Positions 1-7,146 of a DNA stretch of 64,000 nt are shown here, one piece after another. Origin of the DNA: an uncultured Prevotella sp. (GTDB lineage: Bacteria; Bacteroidota; Bacteroidia; Bacteroidales; Bacteroidaceae). The position numbers and the translations under genes were made by a program. Numbering within the stretch: the first letter of the stretch is position 1; each line of letters opens with the position of its first letter. The DNA lies in NCBI GenBank assembly GCA_900316295.1, contig ONCJ01000004.1:1-64000 (forward strand), read 5' to 3'. The notes below the pieces were generated by a model, which made no database searches, was not told the DNA's origin, and saw only the letters and a program-made list of their open reading frames with translations.

Positions 1-164
1 TGACCTTACGCCCTAACCTCAGTGACCTTACGCCCTAACCTCAGTGACCTTACGCCCTAACCTCAGTGACCTTACGCCCTAACCTCAGTGACCTTACGCC
101 CTAACCTTCGTGACCTTACGCCCTAACCTCAGTGACCTTACGCCCTAACCTCAGTGACCTTACG
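1..164. repeat. 22-bp tandem repeat array, 7 full copies plus a partial
   Basis: Seven units of 22 bp begin at 1, 23, 45, 67, 89, 111 and 133, and an eighth stops after ten bases (TGACCTTACG, 155-164). The units are identical except the fifth (89-110), which ends TTCG instead of TCAG. There are no spacers, so this is a simple tandem array and not CRISPR. It is cut by the left window edge, so its full length is unknown. It lies just upstream of the promoter at 202-232. No function is visible. Confidence 0.95.
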
Positions 165-201
165 TTGCAGTTGGCTTATACTTCTTTTTTCCACTTTTCT
201 C

Positions 202-232
202 TTGCAAGAAAAGGAAAAAGATATTACCTTTG
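202..232 (+). promoter_or_regulatory. Bacteroidetes-type promoter for the secreted protein gene
   Basis: A TTG element at 202-204 is followed after 20 bp by TACCTTTG at 225-232, which matches the Bacteroidetes TTG-N19-21-TAnnTTTG consensus. Transcription should start near 238, giving a leader of about 90 nt before the ATG at 330. Confidence 0.75.
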
Positions 233-329
233 CCACCGACAAACTAAAACTTGTCGCCCGATGGCGACCTAAACCAAACTGCAAACAAATAAAAACATAA
301 TCCCAAATATTAACTAAAACAAAACAATT

Positions 330-1502
330 ATGAAAAAAATCTTTACTCTTATCGCTGCCGCATTGATGGCAGTTGGTGCAAGCGCACAGACTATTGAAAA
401 AACCGTCGTCTTGGGAACGCCAAGTGCCAATGTTTCCACATACAGCGACGAAGATGAGATCATCACTATCACTGATAATTCTACAAGTGGTGGTGGTATT
501 CAGACAGGAAGTGCCAGTTATAAAGTCAATGATGTTACTCCGATGAAGCTCTCTGGTTCCAGAAATTTTGCAATTTCATACAAAGCGGGAGTAAATATTA
601 TTAGCGCTACGCTCTATGCTACAACAAACGGTGATGCTACTGGAACACTTGGAACGTCAAGCGACGATCCCGATAGCTATGGTTCTCTGCCCAAAAGAGG
701 TAGCTCAAGTCCTCTTGTTGTTGACATTAAGGAAGCAACTGTTCTTCGTGGTTCTGCACAATGGTTGGCAGTTATCGTGGTTAAGTATGAAGGTGAGGCA
801 AAACCAGCAACAGCAGCTACCACATGGGACTTCACTCAGGGTCTGAGCACGGATGATGTTGCTAACATTGAGGCAGATGACACCAACTGGCAATACGACG
901 ATGCCGCTAAAAACTGGAATAACAAGGCTACACTTACAACAAGGAACGTCTTCACTGAACTTAAGGCAAATGGCGCAACTCTTGATTATACTAAGGGGTT
1001 GCTGTTCACAAGGAACAACAACACTGGTTTGGAAGCTGGCCGCATTAGATTCTATACCGAAAATCCATCGTTGTATATCAATGGTTCTGCTAACATCATC
1101 AAGATAGAGGACCTTGCAACCAACGATATTATTCGCTTGAGAATTAAGGGAGGCGGCACATCTGCCCGTGCACTGACAATAACGAACACCGACATTACAA
1201 CAATAAACGCTGAGACAGAAGGTGAAGGCACCGAGATGACAGCATTAGAGATGGAAAAGGAATTGAAAGTGACTTCAGACGGTGATGTAACCATAACAAC
1301 AGGTAATGGTTTCTACTTCTATGCAATAACTATCAATGCTGAACTTCCAGAAAAGCAAACAGACCCTGACCCAACTGGCATCAACACCGTAGCAACTGAC
1401 GCAGCAAAGGCAAATGTTGTGAAGAAGTATGTTGACGGCAAGCAGGTGGTTATCGAGAAGAACGGTAAGAAGTATAACGTAGCTGGCGCTCAGATCAAAT
1501 AA
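330..1502 (+). CDS. Secreted protein of unknown function
   Basis: The 390-residue product starts with a clear Sec signal peptide (basic start, hydrophobic core, AxA-type cleavage after about residue 19). I do not recognise a catalytic domain. The body is rich in Thr, Asn and Gly with beta-strand-like patterns, as in extracellular adhesin or carbohydrate-binding modules. The last 20 residues end in a KNGKKYNVAGAQIK segment, a Y-N-x-x-G pattern common at the C-termini of secreted Prevotella proteins and possibly a remnant of a type IX secretion sorting tail. It is transcribed alone from the promoter at 202-232 and ends at the hairpin terminator at 1549-1590. Export is well supported; function is unknown. 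Confidence 0.8.
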   Translation: MKKIFTLIAAALMAVGASAQTIEKTVVLGTPSANVSTYSDEDEIITITDNSTSGGGIQTGSASYKVNDVTPMKLSGSRNFAISYKAGVNIISATLYATTNGDATGTLGTSSDDPDSYGSLPKRGSSSPLVVDIKEATVLRGSAQWLAVIVVKYEGEAKPATAATTWDFTQGLSTDDVANIEADDTNWQYDDAAKNWNNKATLTTRNVFTELKANGATLDYTKGLLFTRNNNTGLEAGRIRFYTENPSLYINGSANIIKIEDLATNDIIRLRIKGGGTSARALTITNTDITTINAETEGEGTEMTALEMEKELKVTSDGDVTITTGNGFYFYAITINAELPEKQTDPDPTGINTVATDAAKANVVKKYVDGKQVVIEKNGKKYNVAGAQIK

Positions 1503-1548
1503 GCAAGCCCAGCCCCTAAGCAAGCACCCTAAAGGGGAATACATACAT

Positions 1549-1590
1549 AGAGCGGAGCCTCATCAGATGATGGCTCCGCTCTCTTTTTTT
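1549..1590 (+). terminator. Rho-independent terminator
   Basis: The arms AGAGCGGAGCC (1549-1559) and GGCTCCGCTCT (1572-1582) pair over 11 bp. The loop is itself self-complementary (TCATC-A-GATGA), and T7 follows at 1584-1590. It ends the secreted protein gene and may also stop the convergent lipoprotein gene. A close copy is found at 2488-2530. Confidence 0.85.
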
Positions 1591-1608
1591 ACATAATAGT
1601 CGGGAGGA

Positions 1609-2088
1609 TTACCTCGACATCTTTACTTCATAGGTCTTATTGCTGTTATAGAAGTAGAGGTCGCAATGGAGCTCGGACGTTACCTTCGCCTTGAGCGTCA
1701 TGCGGAAGTAGGGCTTACCGCCAACAGTACCCTCTATAATCTGTGCATTCTTTATGGTGTATGCGGTATTGTTGGCAGAGGTATATTCCTCACGAGTGCT
1801 CTCGTCTGCCTCACCATCCTTGTAATAGAACAGCTTTGAACTGAAATTATGCTTAGAGGCGCTGAACTTCACTTCGAACCAGAACGGCAGTTCTCCTTCT
1901 CCTGTCCATGTACCACCGGTATTCTTTACTGTGATCACATACCACTGGGGACCGTTGATGGTGTTGCGCAGTTCCCAGTCGCCCTTGCTCTCACCGTCGT
2001 CTGCATCATCGCAAGAAGTGAGCGTCATTGCCGCACCAAAGGTGATTACACTCATAATAAACAGATTGATAAAAGTCTTTGTCTTCAT
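1609..2088 (-). CDS. Small predicted outer-membrane lipoprotein, function unknown
   Basis: The 159-residue product has a signal peptide ending in the lipobox LTSC, with the lipidated cysteine at residue 26. The mature N-terminus is acidic (DDADDGES), like the surface-export signal of Bacteroidetes lipoproteins, so it may sit on the outer leaflet. The rest looks like a small all-beta domain with many aromatic residues (WYVITVKN, FWFEVKFS, YFRMTLKAK). I do not recognise a family. A promoter box lies upstream at 2167-2174. Convergent with the secreted protein gene; the hairpin at 1549-1590 lies between the two stop codons. Confidence 0.8.
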   Translation of the reverse strand: MKTKTFINLFIMSVITFGAAMTLTSCDDADDGESKGDWELRNTINGPQWYVITVKNTGGTWTGEGELPFWFEVKFSASKHNFSSKLFYYKDGEADESTREEYTSANNTAYTIKNAQIIEGTVGGKPYFRMTLKAKVTSELHCDLYFYNSNKTYEVKMSR

Positions 2089-2166
2089 AGCTAATTTTCT
2101 TTTTGTTGTTAAATTTCGGATGTTTCACGTCCCCGCTTTTCGAGGGGTGAGTTTCTTTTGACATTG

Positions 2167-2174
2167 CAAATGTA
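2167..2174 (-). promoter_or_regulatory. -7 box for the lipoprotein gene
   Basis: On the minus strand the sequence reads TACATTTG, matching TAnnTTTG. The predicted start site near 2160 gives a leader of about 70 nt to the ATG at 2088. Confidence 0.6.
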
Positions 2175-2347
2175 GTACTTCTATAAGGATACATCATACA
2201 AATATCTGGTGTTTTTGGAAGAGTACTTGCGACGAACCATACTTTTATACGACAAAACGTAGAATCAACGACGTTTTTTGTCGCAAAAGGGCGCATTACG
2301 CAAATAAAAATTTACGCATTAAGCATTAAGCATTACGAATTATTTAT

Positions 2348-2355
2348 TATCTTTG
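2348..2355 (+). promoter_or_regulatory. -7 box for tRNA-Arg
   Basis: TATCTTTG at 2348-2355 matches the Bacteroidetes -7 consensus and lies 18 nt before the tRNA 5' end. Confidence 0.7.
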
Positions 2356-2373
2356 CACCCGAAAAAGTGAAAT

Positions 2374-2445
2374 GGTCTCATAGTTCAATGGATAGAATAA
2401 GTCTCTCCTAAAGATTAGATCCGGGTTCGATTCCCGGTGAGACTA
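2374..2445 (+). tRNA. tRNA-Arg (anticodon CCT)
   Basis: A complete cloverleaf can be drawn. The acceptor arm is GGTCTCA (2374-2380) with TGAGACT (2438-2444), using one G-U pair at the end. The D arm is GTTC/GAAT. The anticodon stem is AGTCT/AGATT with loop CTCCTAA, so the anticodon is CCT (2407-2409). The T arm is CCGGG-TTCGATT-CCCGG and the discriminator base is A2445. CCA is not encoded. The tRNA decodes AGG. A terminator-like hairpin follows at 2488-2530. Confidence 0.95.
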
Positions 2446-2487
2446 CTCTGACTACCCCTAAAGGGGGAATAAGCTACATAGACAGCA

Positions 2488-2530
2488 AGCGGAGCCTCAT
2501 CAGATGACAAGAGGCTCCGCTCTCTATTTG
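2488..2530 (+). terminator. Probable terminator after tRNA-Arg
   Basis: AGCGGAGCCTC (2488-2498) pairs with GAGGCTCCGCT (2511-2521), followed by TCTATTTG. The 19-nt stretch GCGGAGCCTCATCAGATGA (2489-2507) is identical to 1552-1570 in the terminator at 1549-1590, so the two belong to one repeat family. Confidence 0.7.
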
Positions 2531-2540
2531 TACCGGAATT

Positions 2541-2571
2541 TTGGAGGAAAGGATAAAAAACATTACATTTG
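2541..2571 (+). promoter_or_regulatory. Promoter of the first TonB receptor
   Basis: TTG (2541-2543), a 20-bp spacer and TACATTTG (2564-2571) fit the Bacteroidetes promoter. The start site would be near 2577, so the leader is only about 33 nt and contains the palindrome at 2583-2601. Confidence 0.75.
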
Positions 2572-2582
2572 CTTAAACCTTT

Positions 2583-2601
2583 TTAGACGTAATACGTCTA
2601 A
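2583..2601. promoter_or_regulatory. 19-bp palindrome in the TonB receptor leader (possible operator)
   Basis: TTAGACGTA (2583-2591), a central A, and TACGTCTAA (2593-2601) form a perfect inverted repeat. A third AGACGT copy follows at 2604-2609 directly before the ATG at 2611. Position just after the predicted start site suits a repressor site or an RNA hairpin that affects translation. Confidence 0.5.
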
Positions 2602-2610
2602 GCAGACGTT

Positions 2611-5178
2611 ATGAATCGATTTTTAGCATGGTGTCTTGCCCTGATGTGCACAATGGGAGCAATGGCACAGGGAATAGTTAAGGGACAAGTTTTTGACAAA
2701 AACACTGGTGAACCATTAGAGTTCATCAATGTCACTGTGTCCCATCAGGGTCAGACAAAGATACTGAAGGGAGCCATAACCGACATAGAGGGTAAGTTCA
2801 GCATCAGCGAACTTGCCAACGGCAGCTATACCCTAACGGTCTCTTTCACAGGATATAAAGACATAAAACGCCAGTTCAGCATCAACGAACAAAACAGAAG
2901 CCGCACATACAACGCCCTCTACCTGGCGGAAGACTCAAAGACGCTGGACGAGGTGACGGTGGTGGGACAGCGCTCAGAGATGAAACTGGAGGTAGACCGA
3001 AAGACATTTGACGTCAGCCAACAGATTGCCAACGCCGGACAGTCGGCAAGCGAGGTGCTGGAGAATATACCGTCAGTGGAGGTTGACAACGACGGCAACG
3101 TGTCACTCCGAGGCAACTCCAGCGTGGAGGTGTGGATCAACGGTAAGGCGAGCGGACTGACCGCTGACAACCGTGCGCAGATACTACAGCAGCTACCTGC
3201 CGAGAGCATCGAGCGCATAGAGGTGATAGACAATCCCTCGGCTAAGTTCTCTGCCGAGGGTGCCGCGGGTATCATCAACATAGTACTGAAGAAAGACCGC
3301 AAAGCGGGATACTACGGTTCCATCCAGGCTGGCGCTGACACCAGGAAGGGTGCCAACACAAGTTTTAATATCAACTACAACAGCTCATTGGTAGATGCCT
3401 ACCTGAACGTGGGCTACCGCCACTGGACGAACAAAGGTAAGTCGGAGAGCGAACAACAGTATCTGCAAACTAACCAGTACCAATGGTATAAGAGCGAGAG
3501 CGAAAGACAGGGCAACCACCTCTTCTCACGAGCAGGACTGACCTTCCACCTGACTAAGAAGGACGACCTGGGACTGAGCGGTATGATGATGTATGGCGGA
3601 GGACATAACGAGAGCCTTACACCATACCATAATGGAACCATCGGCGCACCAGAGGACACATACATACAACTGCGTCGCAACACCAGCCGCGACCGCATGC
3701 GCATGATGCACGGTGAGATGACCTATCGGCATAACTTCACAGATGCTCATTTCCTCGATTTCATCGTGAGTTTTAACAAGTGGAAGTCAGATAATGACAA
3801 CTGGTATCAGGACCGTATAGAATATATCGACGACGAGGACGACCTCTCACCCCTCACCCCACTCCCCTCACCCCACGAATCATACCAATATCGTCCCATG
3901 CACATCAACAACCGCAACTGGGAGGTGAAACTCGACTATGAGAACCCTATCACCGAACGCCTGAAGCTGCAAGCAGGATATAACGGAAACTTCTCGCATG
4001 AGGACACACCACAGGAAAGCTTCGTTGACCCGAACAACTGGGACGGAAGGGACCAGCAGGAGGATCGCGACTACTACAACCGATTCATATACAACATGTT
4101 CCTGCATGCGGGATATGCCACACTACAATACAACTTCGGCAAACTGGGCATCATGGCAGGTCTGCGTGGTGAATACTGGCACGTGAACACCGAGAGCCAC
4201 GACTGGTATCAGGAGCATGAGCACGGTAACGAAGACTCTCGGATTTCACCTTTCAAGAAGAACTACTTCAAACTCTTCCCAAGCGTTTTCATGTCATACC
4301 AGTTGACTAAGAACGACCAACTGCAGCTGAACTACACCCGCCGACTGCGTCGACCTTGGGGAGGAGAGCTGAACTCATTCAAGAACACACGCGATGCATC
4401 GATGATATCGTTCGGCAATCCTGAGTTGACTCCCGAATACTCTAACTCGTTCTCACTGAACTACCTGCGCACATGGACAGAGCACTCACTGCTCGTCAGC
4501 GCATACTACCGCCCCACATCGGGAGTGATACAGCGCATCAACTATCAGAGTAGTGAGGACGGACAGATGTATCAGACTCCCATGAACGTGGCAAGCAGCC
4601 AGAGCTCGGGAGTGGAACTGACCGTGAAGAACCGGTTGTTCCGCAAACTTGACCTGACAAGCAACGTCAATGCATACTACTATAATCTGGACAGCTACAG
4701 CTTCGAACTGCCAGGAACAAACGGAAATATGCAGACCATCAGCGGCAACGGCAACCACAGCTTTTCCTGGAATGCCCGCGTGACTGCCAGCATCATCCTG
4801 CCCTACGACATCTCAATACAGACCAGCGGCCGTTATCGCAGCCGCAGAGCAATGGCTCAGGGCTATAGCAAGGCAGGCTACGGTATGGACTTCGGCATAA
4901 GGAAGAACTTCTTCAACAAGAAGCTCACCGCATCCATCAACTGCCGCGACGTCTTCAACAGTCGCAAATGGGAGAACTTCACGAGTAGTGACACATTCAC
5001 ACGCCACCAGATGAACAAGCGCGGCAGCCGTAAGATTGCACTCACCCTGACATGGAACTTCGGTAACATGAAACAAAAGAAGCGATACGACCCGAACCGA
5101 CCTGACGACCAACAGGACGACGAGCGCAACAACAGCAACGACAACAGCGGATACGAAAACCAGGGTGGCGAGATGTAA
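2611..5178 (+). CDS. TonB-dependent outer-membrane receptor
   Basis: The 855-residue protein has a signal peptide (about residues 1-19, ending AMAQ) and a carboxypeptidase-regulatory-like domain at about 22-105 (GQVFDKNTGEPLEFINVTV). A plug domain lies at about 125-225 (LDEVTVVG, ENIPSVEVDNDGNVSLRGN), followed by a long beta-barrel of the outer-membrane beta-barrel 3 type. The C-terminus is unusually polar and rich in Asn, Asp and Gln. No SusD partner is adjacent, which argues against a classical glycan utilisation locus; the substrate cannot be told. A Pro/Ser-rich insert (SPLTPLPSPHES, coded at about 3847-3882) is made of a C-rich repeat. The next gene codes for an AraC-type regulator 65 bp downstream. 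Confidence 0.9.
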   Translation: MNRFLAWCLALMCTMGAMAQGIVKGQVFDKNTGEPLEFINVTVSHQGQTKILKGAITDIEGKFSISELANGSYTLTVSFTGYKDIKRQFSINEQNRSRTYNALYLAEDSKTLDEVTVVGQRSEMKLEVDRKTFDVSQQIANAGQSASEVLENIPSVEVDNDGNVSLRGNSSVEVWINGKASGLTADNRAQILQQLPAESIERIEVIDNPSAKFSAEGAAGIINIVLKKDRKAGYYGSIQAGADTRKGANTSFNINYNSSLVDAYLNVGYRHWTNKGKSESEQQYLQTNQYQWYKSESERQGNHLFSRAGLTFHLTKKDDLGLSGMMMYGGGHNESLTPYHNGTIGAPEDTYIQLRRNTSRDRMRMMHGEMTYRHNFTDAHFLDFIVSFNKWKSDNDNWYQDRIEYIDDEDDLSPLTPLPSPHESYQYRPMHINNRNWEVKLDYENPITERLKLQAGYNGNFSHEDTPQESFVDPNNWDGRDQQEDRDYYNRFIYNMFLHAGYATLQYNFGKLGIMAGLRGEYWHVNTESHDWYQEHEHGNEDSRISPFKKNYFKLFPSVFMSYQLTKNDQLQLNYTRRLRRPWGGELNSFKNTRDASMISFGNPELTPEYSNSFSLNYLRTWTEHSLLVSAYYRPTSGVIQRINYQSSEDGQMYQTPMNVASSQSSGVELTVKNRLFRKLDLTSNVNAYYYNLDSYSFELPGTNGNMQTISGNGNHSFSWNARVTASIILPYDISIQTSGRYRSRRAMAQGYSKAGYGMDFGIRKNFFNKKLTASINCRDVFNSRKWENFTSSDTFTRHQMNKRGSRKIALTLTWNFGNMKQKKRYDPNRPDDQQDDERNNSNDNSGYENQGGEM

Positions 5179-5243
5179 GCCCACTTACTCCTCAACTACC
5201 TACTCCTCAGCGACTTATTCCTCAACTACTTAAATAAAAAAAC

Positions 5244-6317
5244 ATGTACGAGCAAGAAAGACCAGACAGCATCCTATTCTTTATGCTATACGCAGGAGTG
5301 ATGGTTACGGCTATCATTGCAAGCTGCTACCTGCTATTCCGCAGGGGTAATGCCTTTGCGCCCAATATCAAGACACCACCACGGCTACGCCGATGGACTG
5401 GTATCTTCTTCGCATCCATGGCGCTGAGCCATATATGGTATATGCCCATCGCCTTCCTTGCCACACCCGAAGCCATCCAGACTGCATATCTCATCGGCGG
5501 ACTGCTCGACTGCGTTATCATCTTACCATTGGCGATAATAGTATTACTCTCAATGCTGCAAGACCGCAAACGACCATTGTGGCCCGCCTTCTTAGTGGTT
5601 GCGCCCCTCGCCATCATGATAATTTATAGCATGGTTAGCTATAGCGAAGAACTTGAGACAATGTTTCTTGCTTACCTATTATTATTATGCATCAGCCTGA
5701 TAATATATATGGTATTACAGATGAGAGAATACGGTCGCTGGCTACGCGACAACTATGCCGACCTGGAGCATAAGGAAGTATGGCAGAGCTTCATTGTCTT
5801 TGCCATCATTCTTGTGATGTTCGGTATCTACGTAAGTGGCATCGGCGGACCAGCATATAACTATATCGTCAACATCAACAACATCGTACTGATATGCTAT
5901 CTACTATGGCGAGTAGAGACACTAAGCTACCTTTCCGCTCCACAACCCCATATCCCCGACAACCCATCTATATATGACAACATCGGCACACTGCTGCAAC
6001 TGCACTGTATAGATACCAAACTATACTTACAGCACGACCTGACCCTGCAACAGCTTGCCAAGACTATCGGTACAAACCGACTCTATCTCAGCCAGTACTT
6101 CTCACGTCAGGACACTACATACAATGCCTATATCAACGGGCTGCGCGTCAAATATTTCACCCATCTCTATCGCGAGGCTGTCAATACCCAGCGTCCATTC
6201 ACCATCAAGGAGCTGGCTCACGATAGCGGCTACCTGAGCTATAGTACCTTCAGCCTTGCCTTCAAACAACTCATGGGGCAGACCGTGACAGCATGGACAC
6301 ATAATTCTGACAAGTAA
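5244..6317 (+). CDS. Membrane-anchored AraC-family transcriptional regulator
   Basis: The 357-residue protein has about seven hydrophobic segments in its first 225 residues, between about 10 and 225. A C-terminal AraC/XylS DNA-binding domain follows at about 265-352, with two helix-turn-helix units (LTLQQLAKTIGTNRLYLSQYF and IKELAHDSGYLSYSTFSLAF). The layout suggests a sensor in the inner membrane that acts on DNA from the membrane. It follows the TonB receptor gene and precedes the operon at 6553. Paired direct repeats at 6429-6466 just downstream of this gene are plausible targets. The signal sensed is unknown. Confidence 0.85.
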   Translation: MYEQERPDSILFFMLYAGVMVTAIIASCYLLFRRGNAFAPNIKTPPRLRRWTGIFFASMALSHIWYMPIAFLATPEAIQTAYLIGGLLDCVIILPLAIIVLLSMLQDRKRPLWPAFLVVAPLAIMIIYSMVSYSEELETMFLAYLLLLCISLIIYMVLQMREYGRWLRDNYADLEHKEVWQSFIVFAIILVMFGIYVSGIGGPAYNYIVNINNIVLICYLLWRVETLSYLSAPQPHIPDNPSIYDNIGTLLQLHCIDTKLYLQHDLTLQQLAKTIGTNRLYLSQYFSRQDTTYNAYINGLRVKYFTHLYREAVNTQRPFTIKELAHDSGYLSYSTFSLAFKQLMGQTVTAWTHNSDK

Positions 6318-6428
6318 GAGACGAATATCTGTTCTTCTCCACATCTTTTTGCCTTAATTCTTCGATTAAATCGTTAAAAATTGAACTTTTGCACATAAAA
6401 AGGCAAGAAAAGATTACCTCTGCCTCAC

Positions 6429-6466
6429 TTTCAAAATATGCAAAAACTGTTTCAAAATATGCAAAA
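6429..6466 (+). promoter_or_regulatory. Paired 17-bp direct repeats, 21-bp period (candidate AraC site)
   Basis: TTTCAAAATATGCAAAA occurs exactly at 6429-6445 and again at 6450-6466. A 21-bp period is two helical turns, as in half-sites bound by AraC-type proteins. The repeats lie about 60-100 bp upstream of the start site predicted from the -7 box at 6514-6521, an activator position. Confidence 0.5.
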
Positions 6467-6513
6467 TCACAAATAAAACACATAAACATATATGCTATTT
6501 TGAGAAAAATTAT

Positions 6514-6521
6514 TAAATTTG
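6514..6521 (+). promoter_or_regulatory. -7 box for the 6553-9549 operon
   Basis: TAAATTTG at 6514-6521 matches TAnnTTTG. The predicted start near 6527 leaves a short leader to the ATG at 6553. Confidence 0.6.
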
Positions 6522-6552
6522 TCTGCAAATCTTAACTAAAGCAAACAAATTT

Positions 6553-7113
6553 ATGCAGACAAGGTTCAAGAAGAACGCCAAAATTTTTGATATTGCTATT
6601 ACTTCTATCGCTGCCATACTCTCCGTTGGTATCATGATATATGCCATTTTTCACTTTGGCTTGAGAGAAGCATGGCCAGAGTTGGTACTCACCATATTCT
6701 ACATTGCCTGCATTGTGATGATAGGTATGTATTTCTTCAACTACCGCATCACCACCCAGCAGTTCAACTACTGGTGCTCGCTGTCCATCGGCATTACGGT
6801 GTTGCTGCGCGACATCCTCTTTCCACCACCACTGGCAAACTTCGCCCTACATCTGATTTGTCTCGTATTGTCAGTATTGTTGCTCTGCATGCTCACCTTC
6901 TTCTATGCCCGCAAGAACTGGCGCAGTTACACCAAGCGCAACCTGTGGACTATCTGCATCATCGACATCCTCATCGCTGCACTATACAACTATGACATAT
7001 ACCTGGAACCCATCAATGAATATACCAGCTACATGCTCACCGAGATATGGATACGCCCCACCATCACCTACGGGCTTGTAGCTTGCTTCATAACGGAAAC
7101 CAAGAATAAATAA
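6553..7113 (+). CDS. Small polytopic membrane protein, function unknown
   Basis: The 186-residue product is nearly all hydrophobic with about five or six transmembrane segments (roughly residues 14-34, 43-63, 75-90, 95-118, 130-147, 165-182). It has a basic start (MQTRFKKNAK) and no signal peptide. I recognise no family. It is 33 bp upstream of the second TonB receptor, so the two are probably cotranscribed. Its own promoter and the direct repeats at 6429-6466 suggest control by the upstream AraC-type regulator. Confidence 0.7.
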   Translation: MQTRFKKNAKIFDIAITSIAAILSVGIMIYAIFHFGLREAWPELVLTIFYIACIVMIGMYFFNYRITTQQFNYWCSLSIGITVLLRDILFPPPLANFALHLICLVLSVLLLCMLTFFYARKNWRSYTKRNLWTICIIDILIAALYNYDIYLEPINEYTSYMLTEIWIRPTITYGLVACFITETKNK

Positions 7114-7146
7114 GAATAATCAAATAACATATCAACTAAACAAATT

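Noticed and set aside
1..164. Possible CRISPR array
   Set aside because: The 22-bp units follow each other without spacers and no cas gene is in the window.
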